Position numbers and translations under genes: made by a program
Part shown: positions 25,099 through 35,800 of the stretch, piece after piece
How positions within the stretch are numbered: position 1 is the stretch's first letter
Layout: each line of letters begins with the position of its first letter
The notes under the pieces: generated by a model
Seen by the model: the letters and a program-made list of their open reading frames with translations, nothing else
Told to the model about the DNA's origin: nothing
Database searches by the model: none
Assembly: GCA_963826795.1 (NCBI GenBank)
Contig: CAWGYT010000002.1
Location: forward strand, 1-64,000
Length of the DNA: 64,000 nucleotides
Origin: CAWGYT01 sp963826795
Lineage (GTDB): Bacteria > Planctomycetota > Planctomycetia > Pirellulales > Pirellulaceae
Direction: 5' to 3'

Positions 25099-25148
25099 CT
25101 TGATGCCGACGTGGCTCGACCTCGTGCTTGATGCCGACGTGGCTCGAC
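25093..25148 (+). repeat. 28-bp perfect tandem duplication
   Basis: Two head-to-tail units (25093-25120 and 25121-25148) begin with the last bases of tRNA-Trp, CTCGTG, and continue with TTGATGCCGACGTGGCTCGA. Confidence 0.9.
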
Positions 25149-25158
25149 CGAGAAAGGC

Positions 25159-25221
25159 GCCGGTCTTGACAGTTTCTATTGCTATTGGCGGTTGATGCTG
25201 GTGCGAATCCAGTCGTCGGCT
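25159..25221 (+). tRNA. tRNA-like gene, apparently lacking a D arm
   Basis: T arm GCTGG-TGCGAAT-CCAGT and acceptor GCCGGT/GTCGGC are recognisable, with discriminator T and trailer CTGGA. Only 36 nt separate acceptor and T stem, so a normal D arm is absent. No anticodon can be assigned. Confidence 0.35.
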
Positions 25222-25236
25222 CTGGATGGAAGAGAC

Positions 25237-25308
25237 GTCCCGATGGTGTAACGGACAGCACAAGACCGTCCTAAGGTTTTGGTCCTGGTTCGAATCCAGG
25301 TCGCGATA
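25237..25308 (+). tRNA. tRNA-Arg(CCT)
   Basis: The anticodon arm AGACC-GTCCTAA-GGTTT gives CCT. The T stem is CCTGG/CCAGG. The acceptor GTCCCGA/TCGCGAT has one mismatch, and the discriminator is A. The trailer is CTGACTTAC, the same as after the partial tRNA at the window start. Confidence 0.8.
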
Positions 25309-25322
25309 CTGACTTACAAGTG

Positions 25323-25396
25323 ACGCCCTGCGAGTGTGATGGACGGCATGGCAGACTTCGAATCTGCCGGACGAGGTTCGATTCCTCGGCGGGGTG
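25323..25396 (+). tRNA. tRNA-Arg(TCG)
   Basis: The anticodon arm GCAGA-CTTCGAA-TCTGC is perfect and gives TCG. The T stem is CGAGG/CCTCG. The acceptor pairs best as CGCCCTG/CGGGGTG. The trailer starts CTGA. Confidence 0.8.
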
Positions 25397-25412
25397 CTGA
25401 AAGAGAATAGAT

Positions 25413-25485
25413 GTCGCCGGAGTGTGCCGGATTCGCACGCGAGCCCGCGAAGCTCGAAGTTCAGGTTCGATTCCTGGCGGCGACA
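25413..25485 (+). tRNA. tRNA-Arg(GCG)-like, C33
   Basis: The acceptor GTCGCCG/CGGCGAC is perfect, with discriminator A. The anticodon arm CGAGC-CCGCGAA-GCTCG is perfect and reads GCG, with C instead of U at position 33. A GCG anticodon is unusual in bacteria, which normally use ACG (inosine) for this box. The T stem is TCAGG/CCTGG. Confidence 0.65.
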
Positions 25486-25491
25486 CTTGGT

Positions 25492-25584
25492 GACGCTGGA
25501 GCCGGATGGCCAGGCGGCTGCCTGGGGCACCGCCGCGAAGCGGTGGTCTACAGCTTCAAGTGAGTTCGATTCCCACCGGCGTCT
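25492..25584 (+). tRNA. tRNA-like gene with 24-nt insert in anticodon loop
   Basis: The acceptor GACGCTG/CGGCGTC is complete. The D arm is GCC-GGATGGCCA-GGC. The anticodon stem GGCTG/CAGCT encloses CCTG, the element at 25525-25548, and TA. The T stem is GTGAG/CCCAC. The isotype is undetermined; GTA could be read across the insert, but the short variable loop argues against Tyr. Confidence 0.55.
25525..25548 (+). repeat. tRNA-invading palindromic element, copy 6
   Basis: This reads GGGC, stem ACCGCCGC, loop GAA, stem GCGGTGGT, C. The A-T pair of the other copies is replaced by C-G on both sides, a compensatory change. Confidence 0.75.
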
Positions 25585-26190
25585 CTGACCGACCAACTGC
25601 CGGTTCGGACTACATGTTTCTCTTTTAAGTCGTCTCGCATGCGTAGCGACAGGGTTGCCATGGTGTTGTCCCTATGAATAACGAGCCAGGAATTCCTGGG
25701 GCGTGATGACCGTCCAATCGTGCGGCTTCAAGTCCGGCGCGAACGCAGCTAGACAGCACCTACACCGGCGATTATTTCACGTTTAAAAAGTCGCTGGGCT
25801 GCTGTGTGGCACCATCACCTGCTCCAACGCGGCAATCACGCGTGACGCCCCCAATCTTTACCCTTGGCCTGCGCCCCGAAGCCGAATTCGGCGTGCGCGG
25901 ATTTCTCCGTGTCGACTGAGCAGCTCGCCAGCGGCATCACGATTCGAGTTCGCGGTACGCATGGTGCTGGCGAGACGCCAGCGCCACGCGGCCGTGTTGG
26001 CGATAAGTGATCAACGGCCGGGGATCCGCGGGGATGTAGGAATGTCCCCGTTTCTTCCCGCGGCAGGTTCGTCATTTGGCCGGAGGTTCGTCATTTGGCC
26101 GGAAAGTGCTGGAAATCCGACGGCCGCTTTCGTATACCTTGGTGTTTGCGGAACCTGCACGCATGGGAGACCTCGTCGTCGAGGGATGCA
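25585..26190. other. intergenic stretch after the tRNA array
   Basis: No supported gene. Near 25591 a stretch beginning GACCAACTGCCGGTTCGG resembles a decayed copy of the palindromic element. A 19-bp perfect tandem repeat (AGGTTCGTCATTTGGCCGG) occupies 26065-26102. Confidence 0.5.
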
Positions 26191-26852
26191 ATGCGCAACA
26201 TGGCCTTTGGTTTGCTGCTTTTCGTACTGCTCGGGGCCGCGCCGTCCCCAGCAGCGGAGATTACGCGTTTCCGTTTCCAGGTCCGCGACCTGGCGGGGTC
26301 GCCTGTTGAGGTCGTGCACGTCGGTGACGAGTTCGAACTGCAGGTCCATCTTCGTGACGTTCGTCCTGAACCGCTAGGAATTCTCTCCGCTTATTTGGAT
26401 GTGGAGTATGATCCGCGTCTCGTATCGCATGTCAGCGACAGCGTTGTGTTCGGCGACCAATTCGGTGTGATTACCAGCGGAAGCACAAGCGCCGTTGGCG
26501 TCCTGGACGAGATGGGTTCATTCGCAAACGGGATTCTAGAGATCCCCCCCGTGCCAAGGCTCGTCGGTGCCCAAGAGACACTCTTGCTCTCGGCTCGCTT
26601 CCGTGCCGTTCAAGTTGGGTCGGCCACGTTCACGGGAAACCCTGCCGACACACTGCCCTTACACTCGATCACCGTCCTCGGCTTGGACGATGCGGTTGCC
26701 GTGGACGACGTCTATTACGATGCGGTGGATGTCACGATTATCCCTGAGCCTACCTCTTTCATAATCGCCGGCGGGGGCGCGTATTCGTAATTCTGGGCTT
26801 ACGTCGCAGGCGGACGCCTCGCCGCACGGGAAATAATGGTCAACTGCCATGA
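26191..26852 (+). CDS. secreted cohesin-like PEP-CTERM protein, frameshifted at the C-terminus
   Basis: The ATG at 26191 follows GAGGG. A signal peptide (AFGLLLFVLLGAAPSPAA) is followed by a beta-sandwich resembling cohesin domains (FRFQVRDLAG; VEYDPRLVSHV; FRAVQVGSATFTG). The uninterrupted frame stops at 26790 just after IPEPTS. A one-base change in the G5 run at 26773-26777 would extend it as VFVILGL-RRRR to the stop at 26850-26852. That is a perfect PEP-CTERM helix and basic tail, so the frame break is very likely spurious or recent. The giant gene starts 15 bp later, suggesting an operon. Confidence 0.75.
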
Positions 26853-26867
26853 CGGGAGCAGTATTGG

Positions 26868-29800
26868 ATGGTGCGGGGCCCGACCGACGTCGCCGAACGC
26901 GAAGCCGTCCGGCTGCGCCGATCTCGCAACACGCGTCTGGCGGGATTCGACGTCTTGGAAGATCGGCGACTGCTCGCATCCGACTGGCAGAATGCCATCG
27001 ATCCTCTCAATGTTTCGGGGGATATTGAGGGGTTCATCAGTCCCTTGGACGCGCTGCTGATCATCAACGAGCTGAATCAGCCGCAGATCGGCGACCCTGG
27101 CACGGGACGCCTTCCGCCGGCGGACCAGATCGACGAGGCGCCGCCCCCATTCCTGGACGTCGACGGCGACGGCTACGTCTCGCCGATTGACGCGATTCGC
27201 GTGATCAACGGACTCCGTGACCCCAGCTATCCGGCCGCTCCATGCGATTTCCCGGAACATCGAATGGAGTTTATCGTCGCGGTGGACGACGCGCCCGCGG
27301 CCGGGGGACTCGCCAGCCGGTACATTCCGGGCAACTCGGACTTCGTGGGCGACGTCGGGCCGTTTGTTCCGGCCCGGAATGGGCGGTTGGGGATTGCGAG
27401 TTTTCCGCTCGATCAAGATTACGCTCCCGACATCATCTCGGTCTCCCCGGCGACCGACGAAGTCTTGATCTTTCTGGACACTCCCAGTGGAATCCTGGAC
27501 CAGCCGGCCAGGTACTCCAGCGGCGGTTCGCGTCCGATCACGGTGGCCGTCGGAGATTTCATCGCCAGTGGTGCCAGCGACATTGCGGTGGGCCATTCCG
27601 ATGGCACGATCGGCTTTCTGGAAGGCCATGGCGACGGCACGTTCTCTCCTCGACCGGATCTGTCGATCCCCGGCTTCAGTCCCATCCTGGACCTGTCGAG
27701 CGCCGATTGGGACCGGGACGGCGACCTGGACTTGGCCGTCAGCGGCAGCAGCCAGATCGCCGTCGTCGCCAAAGACAATGACCTGTTGACCACCGCGCCG
27801 CTGGTGAATGGAGATTTTTCTCAATCTTTGACCGGATGGTCGGCGCGGGCGATGGGAGGTCGCGGCATCGCCGGGTCGGTGACCGCATCGGATGGGGCGG
27901 CCCGCCTGCAGGAAAATGATTCGTTCCTGGTTTCCTTGCGACAGACGTTTGTCGTTCCTCCTTCGCCTCAAGTGCTCACGTTTGATCTCGTCTCGCTGTC
28001 ATTAGAAGACGCGCCGAGTGGTCTTCCCGATGCCTTTGAGGTCTCGTTGCTCGACGCCGACGGTAATTCGCTCGCATCCACGATTGATGAGTGCGCGACC
28101 GCGTTTTTTACGCGCGAATCCCGGCGGTGTGGTCTCGATCGCAGACGGTGTCTCGCAGAGCGGAATCCGGGTTACGCTCGATATTTCAGGGCTGGCACCC
28201 GGCACGGCCGCCACCTTGTTCTTCGATCTGGTTGGCAATGACCCGGGGGGCAATTCATCCGCCGTCATCGACAACGCACGGGTGTATCCCGATGCCATTC
28301 AAGTCAACACGTTTACGACCACGTTGGTCGATGATTCGTTGGACGGCACCGGCGCTGTCTCGCATTGCGACGTGGACGCCGACGGTGATGCGGACTTGAT
28401 TCTGGCCGACCGCCGGGGCGGATTGATCGTCCTGGCCAACGATGGGTCGGGCAACTTTCAGCAAGGGGGCGCAGTGCCCGCCGACAACGGGCCGGACGAT
28501 GTCGTACCGCCCGCCGCGCCGGCGCGGGTCGACGGGCCGTCGTTTACCAAGTTCTACGTCGTGGACGCCGAATCGGAGGAGACCTTTCAGTATGGCCCCG
28601 ATGGATCGCCCAGCGGCTCTTTCACTTCGAATCGAGCGGCGGCCGATCCGCGCGGCGTCACCAGTGCCGGCGATCACCTGTGGACTGTCGATGGCACCTC
28701 ACGGCAAGTCTTTCACTACAGTTCGAACGGCCGACGATTGGGCTCCTGGACGGCGGAAGGATTAGTGGATCCGCAAGGAATCGCCACGGATGGAACTGAC
28801 GTGTGGATTGTCGACGCAGGTCGCGACGAATTACTGCGTTTCGACGGGGCAGCCGCCTTCGAGGCAGGTTCGCACGCTCCGCATGATGCTTTCGAATTGG
28901 CGTCGACCAACACCAGTCCGACGGGTGTCACGACCGACGGCGAATTCATCTGGATTACAGACGATGGCAGCGACGCGGTTTTTGTTTACTCAGCCGCCGG
29001 CTTGTCGCTGGGTCAATGGCTCCTGGACTCTGAGAACGCGGACCCATCAGGTCTTGCGCTGGACGGGGACAATCTGTGGATTGTGGATCGGCAACAGCGG
29101 GCGGTTTTCCGCTATCTCGCGTCGACACGCGCGGGATCTCTCGAGGCCATCGGTCGATTCAATCTGGCCGAAGGAAATCAGGTGCCCGAGGGCATCGCCG
29201 ATCCGCCTTTGGAGATCGGGGAGGTCGTGACCGACTCGATCGCGGTCGAGGGCGAGATCGACTCGTTTACGTTTGAGGCTGTCACAGGACAGATTCTCTT
29301 TTTTGATGCCCAAGTCGGGAGTCCCAGCGCACTGGAATGGTCGTTGATCAGCCCCGCGAGCACTCCGATCTTTCGCAGCGCATTTGTGGACCAGGGGCCA
29401 ATCACAATCCAAGAATCGGGTACGTTCACGCTGGCCGTAAATGGTCGCACCGGTCCGACGGGGCTGTACCAGTTTCAAGTGCACGCCGTCCCGTCAACTC
29501 CGGTGACGTCGATTCGAGTGGGCGACGTGACCATGGGAACCGTTGACGTCCCCGGCGCGTCGGACGCGTTTGTTTTCGATGCATCGGCGGGCGATGTTCT
29601 CTTTTTCGACGCGCAGGTTGGCAGTCCGAGTCGATTTAACTGGGCATCGTTGGTCCAAACGGTGTGCAAGTTTTCAGCACTTCCTTTTTGGATCGGGAAC
29701 CGCTCGTCCTGAGCGAAAGTGGTTCGTTCACACTGACTGTCGAGGGCCGCGGTGATCAGACGGGCGCGTATCAGTTCCAGATCCATGCCGTTCCGCCGAC

Positions 29801-32800
29801 TCGGGTGACCCCGATTCACGTCGACAACGTGGTCGTGGGCAGCATTGACGTGCCGGGCGAAGTTGACCAGTTCGAGCTGGAGATCGTCGAGGGGGACGTC
29901 CTGTTTTTCGACGCGCAAGTGGGTGGTCCGTCGGCGTTCAATTGGTCACTTCGCAGCCCGACGGGAACGCAGATCTTTGGTGGTTCCTACGCGGACCAGG
30001 GTCACATTCCATTTGATGTGTCGGGGACATACACAATCACGCTGGACGGCCGGGGCGACCAGTATGGCTCGTATCAGTTCCAGGTATTCCAGGTGCCTGC
30101 GCCAAGCGTCAGCAGGATCCCGTTGCGGCGTCCCGCGGCGGGAGAGCTGCGAATTCCAGGGCAGTTCGACTATTTTGTCTTTGAAGCCGCCGCCGGACAG
30201 ACGATTTTTTTCGATCAGCAGGCCGGAAGCGTCCCGGCCCTTAAGTGGAACGTCGTCGACCCAACAGGTACAAGCCTCTTTAGTCAGTCGTTTTTCGACC
30301 AGGGACCGATGACCTTGAGCCAGTCTGGCCAGTACACCATCACCGTGGATGGACAGGGTGACGCGACGGGGCCATTCACGTTTGTCATTTGGGACGTCCC
30401 GCCGGAAGTGCCGCAGCCCATCGTGCTGGACACGCTAGTGACCGGCGCTGTGACGGTGCCCGGCCAGACCCAGTCGTTTCAGTTCGCGGGTTCCGCCGGC
30501 CAGGAGATTCTGTTCGACCTGGTTTTCAATCAACGCACGAACGTTCGCTACACGCTGCTGACCCCGTCGGGCAGCTCTCTTTTCACCGAGCGGACGGTGG
30601 ATCAGAGTATCGCCGGGCTGCCAGAGACCGGAACGTACACGTTGGTCGCGGATGGGATCGCTGACGCGGTGGGTTCGTTCAGCTTTCAAATCGTCGACGG
30701 TGGGACGCCGCAGGCCCTGCCGCCGGCAGCCGATTTGGCGGTAGTTCGCATCGATCTGCCGCCGCGTGTGATCGGTGATCCGGCACAGATCGCCGTCGAG
30801 TGGGAAGTGGCCAACAACGGCCCCGAGAGCGTTCCGGCCGGGACCATCATCACGGATCTGCTGACACTCTCGGCCGATGACAAGAGTGGCGCATTCAGTG
30901 AAGATCCGTTCCTCGTGTTTCTTTCCACGCCATTGGAAAACGCACTGCGGCCTGGAGAAAGCTTTGTGCGGCGGGAAACGCTGGAACTGTTTCCCGGGTT
31001 GGATGGCGAGCTGCGACTGGTTGTGCAGACGGATATCCAGAATGTCGTCTTCGAAGGAGACCAGGCGGCCGAGGTGACGAACAACCAACTGGCGTCCGAT
31101 CCGGTAGGAGTTTTCACCCAAGCACGTCAGGTTGGAGGTCAGCCGCAGTTGCAGTTGGACGTGGCGGACGGCGCGAAATTTCCGACAGGCACGACGATTA
31201 CGCTGAGCGGGCAGGCGCGGGCGATTGCGGACGCAGTCAACCTGATCTATATCGTTGATCTCTCGGGCAGCACGGGCGCGGTGACCGGGCTGGACGCCAA
31301 CCTGGATGGCGTTGTCGACGAACTGGACAATCTGAACGGCGACGACCGGATCGGCGACATTTTGGACGCGGAAATCGGCGCCATTCTCCAAAACACACAA
31401 CAGATTGCGGCTCAAGCACAAAACACGCTGGTTTCGATCATCGCCTTCGGAGGCAGGACCATCTTTGTGCCGACCGACGGCGCCGAGCCGCTGGATCTGG
31501 GCCCCGGTTTATTCAACCAGTCGTTTCGGGACCCCGCCGCGGACATCGACCGGGACGGAACGCCCGACTTCGAACAAGCGGTACGCTCGATGTATTTTTT
31601 CAGTCCCGGCCTCGGCGGTTTCTCGGGCGCAAGGCGGTACCGCAATGTCAGCATCGGTTCAGCCACCGATTTTGGCGAGGCGATTCGTGAAGTCGCGGGC
31701 TTGCTGGACCGCGCCCCCGCGGCGGACCAGACGCAGATTTTCTTTCTTACCGACGGCATCCCCTCGGCAGCCGACGCGATCCCGACCGACGAGGAACTGG
31801 CCGCACTGGCGGCACGCGGCATCGCGTTTCGCGGGTTTCAGATCAGCGGTGACTCAGTGACCGATGCCGTGCAGCGCCTCGCCGTGCAAATCGACGCGGA
31901 CCCGCGGTCCAGCGGCGGTACGACGCTGGTCCGCGACCCGAACGACCTGGGCGGTGCCGTGATCGAGAGCGTGCGGATGATCGGCGTTACCGTGAACGGC
32001 CGCGCGGTTCCAAGCTTCGATGCGGGCGGCAACTTTTTCGCGCCGATCACACTTTCGCTCGGCGAAAACCTGTTCACGCTCACGGCCATCGACTCGCAGG
32101 GCCGGAGTACCTCGCGCACGATTACGCTGATCGGCGTCGACCCAGCTGTACCCGACTTCGACCAGTTTCAGGATATTACCTCCCTGACCAACGTGGCCTT
32201 TGACGGAGTCACTTTCAACCGTCAAACGCAGACCTTGCACGCTGAGATGAAATTGACCAACCTGGGCCCCGACCCGCTGGCTGGTCCCGTGCTCGTGACG
32301 TTCGACAGTTTCGCTCCCGCGGCCGTTGCGCTGGCCAACCCCGAGACGTTGGATCCGCTCGGGCGACCCACGATCGTTCTGGATGAAGAGCTGGGTGTCG
32401 AGGGTCTTGCGCCCGGCGAAAGCAGCGTCGCCGTACCCGTGGCATTGCTCAACCCGGACCAACTACGGTTTGATTTCAACATCACGGTTCGTGCGCTGGG
32501 AAATACCGCGCCCAGGTTCACAACCACGCCCTTGACGAGTACCACGGTCGGGACCAGCTACGTTTATGATGCCGATGCGGTCGATGCGGAGGCCCACCCG
32601 CTCGCGTTCCGTCTCGCAACGGCGCCCGCTGGAATGGACGTCGATCCGGCCACAGGAATCGTGACCTGGACATCGAACTTGGATCAAGTGGGCAGGCACC
32701 AGGTCCAGCTCGTCGTGGAGGACGCTTACGGTGGTGTCACCACACAGGTTTTTCAGCTGGATGTTCAACTCGATCCGCCGAATCGTCCCCCGGTGTTTCG

Positions 32801-35800
32801 TTCGGAGCCCGTTTTCGCGGCAAATCCGGGCGACGATTACGAATACGCGGTGAACGTTTGGGACGCCGATGGCGACCGCTTGGCGTTCTCGCTGGAGCAG
32901 GCACCGAACGGCATGTCGATCGATCCGGGGACGGGCGTCGTCCGTTTTCCCAATGCCGCGCCGGGCGAACACGACGTTTCGATTCGCGTGGACGACGGCC
33001 AGGGGGGCTCCGCCACACAGTCGTATCGCCTCTCGGTTGGGGAAGGCGTCGCCAATGCTGGCGTACCCATCATTCAGTCCACGCCGCCCACCGTGGCCGT
33101 GGTCGATGCCCTTTATCTGTACTTGCCGCTGGCCCAGGATGCGGACGGCGATCCGCTGACGTTTTCGCTGGTCGCCGGGCCGGCCACGATGATCATTGAC
33201 GCGGTGACCGGGCGGATTGATTGGACGCCGGATACGACGCAAATCGGTACGCATGCCGTGGCGCTGCGTGTGGACGATGGCCGCGGGGGATTTGCAACGC
33301 AGTTGTATTCCGTCGACGTCACGGCCGGCGCGGTGAACCGCCCACCGATCATCACGACCGTACCAAGCTTCGTGGCGTCGCAGGACGAAGCCTACCGTTA
33401 CGATATGGATGCGTTGGACCCGGACGGTGATCGGCTCTCGTTTGCGGTCCTGGACGGGCCGTCCGGGATGGCGATCGACGCGGCAACCGGCCTTGTAAGC
33501 TTCACGCCGGACGTCGCGCAATTGGGCAGGCATCGCGTGCGTCTGGGCGCGATTGACCCAGCGGGTGCGACGGGCTTCCAATCCTTTGACCTGGACGTGC
33601 GCGGGCCGAACACGCCACCGGCATTCACTTCCGCGCCGCTCACCCAGGCTACGGCCGGCGTGACATATCGCTATCGCGCCGCTGCCGAGGATCGCGACGA
33701 TTTGATCTCGTTTCACCTGCTGGAAGCACCGCCGGCGATGACGCTGGACACGCGCACTGGCTCGGTGCTTTTCACGCCGACGGACGCGGACGTGGGGGAT
33801 CACCCCGTTACGATTCGCGCCACCGATCAGCGTGGGGCCGTGACGGACCAGACGTACGTGTTGACGGTCGTATCCGACTCCGAGCCGCCCCAGGTTTCCC
33901 TGACGCTATCCCGGAATCTGCTGAGCCCGGGCGAAATGGTGGCCATTCGAGTGACGGCGTCCGACAACGTGTCGATCGCGTCGCTCGTGCTGACCGTTGG
34001 CGGTCAGCGGCTGGACGTGGATTCGCTGGGTTTTGCGAACTTCACGGCCACGGCACCCGGTCTGCCGGACGTGGTGGGCACGGCGACTGATCCCTCGGGC
34101 AACCAGGCAACCACGGTGCAGAAGCTGCGCGTGATCGACCCCACCGACACGTCACCGCCGGATGTGGTGATTACGAGTCCCGCGCCCGGCGCTGTCGTCA
34201 CGTACTTGACGGACATCGTCGGCTCGGTCGTTGCGACGGATCTGGAATTCTTCCGAGTCGACTATGCGCGACTGGACCGCATCGATTTGAACGACGTGGC
34301 CGCGGATGATCCGAACTGGATTCCAATTGTCGATCGCGACACCGCGGTCAGCGACGGGGTCTTGGGCGTCTTCGATCCCACGATGTTGACCAATGATAAT
34401 TACGTCGTGCGCGTCATGGCACAGGACTTCAGCGGCAACATCAATGTCCAGGCGCTCACGCTGAGTGTTGAGGCACAGGCCAAGCTGGGGCAGTTCGACG
34501 TCGAGTTCGTCGACCTGTCGCTGCCGCTGGCCGGAATTCCGATCCAGGTGACTCGACGATACAGCACGTTGAATGCCGCCGAATCCGGCGACTTCGGTTT
34601 CGGTTGGACGCTCGGCGTCGTGGAAGCCAACATTCGCGAAACCGTACCGCTGGGGCTCGAGCAGCAGGCAGGCCTGTTTGGGGCGACTCCGTTCCGAGCG
34701 GGCACGCGCGTTGATCCGACGAATCCCGACGGCAAACGCGTCGGATTTACCTTCACGCCGGAGCCGCAGGGAGGTCTGTTGGGGCCGACGTTCGTACCCG
34801 CTTTTACGGCGGACAACGGAGTGTACGATCGGCTGGAAGTCGAACCTGTCGCACTTAGCCAGCGGGATGATGGCTCGTTTGCGCTGTTTCTGTTCGGCCT
34901 TCCGTACAATCCTTCCAGCTACCAGCTCGTGCGGCCGGACGGCACGGCCTACCGCTATGACCAATTCGCCGGACTCCAGGACGTGACCGACCGAAACGGG
35001 AACCAGCTCGTGTTTACCAGTGCCGGCATATTCCATTCCTCGGGTGAATCCATCCAGTTTGAGCGCGACGACCTGGGTCGCATCCTCCGGATTACGGATC
35101 CCGCCGGCAACGCCATCGGCTACAGCTATGACGGCCGGGGGGATCTTGTCCGCGTGACGGATCAGACCGGGGACGAACACTCCTACACCTATTTCGCCGA
35201 ACCGGCCCACTATCTCGATCAGATCACCGATCCGACGGGCGTGGCGGTGCGCAACGAATACGACGACTCGGGCCGGCTTGTCGCCTCGACCGACGCCTTT
35301 GGCAACCCGATCACGCTATCGTACGACCTGGCGAGCAATACCGAGGTAATTGCGGATCGGCTGGGCAACGAGAGCTCGATCATCTACGACTTTCGCGGCA
35401 ACATCGTCTCTCTGACCGACCCGCTCGGCGCGACCGTCCAGATCACGTACGACGCAAACGACAACGAGACGAGTGTCACCGACGCGCGGGGCTTCACGTC
35501 CACGTTTGGCTACGACGAGCGAGGTAACCTGGCCAGTGCCACCAACGCGTTGGGCGAAACGCTGACCTTCACGTACAACTCCTTCGGTGACGTCTCGACG
35601 GCGCGACGCGCTGGGTCGCGTGACTCAGTACGTCTACGACTCGGCGGGGAACCTGTTGGAATTGGTCAACCGCCAGGGCGCTCGCAGCTTCCTCGCCTAC
35701 GATGAGTTCGGGCGCAACACGTCGTTCACCGACAGTCTGGGTCAGGTGCATACTTACGAGTACGATTCGGAAGCGGCCAGCTCGCCCACGCGTGTGACCG

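Noticed and set aside
22278..25548. Group I or archaeal-type introns in the tRNA genes
   Set aside because: Inserts are only 22-25 nt, occur in both orientations and at three different tRNA positions, and lack bulge-helix-bulge or ribozyme structure. A palindromic element fits better, though processing is left as a question.
22259..25584. Integron-like cassette array
   Set aside because: No integron integrase is present and the hairpins lie inside tRNA genes, not between units as attC sites would.
22259..25584. CRISPR array
   Set aside because: Repeats are irregularly spaced, in both orientations, and within recognisable tRNA genes; there are no cas genes.
25492..25584. tRNA-Tyr(GTA) call
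   Set aside because: GTA can be read only across the insert, and the variable loop is short, unlike bacterial Tyr tRNAs.
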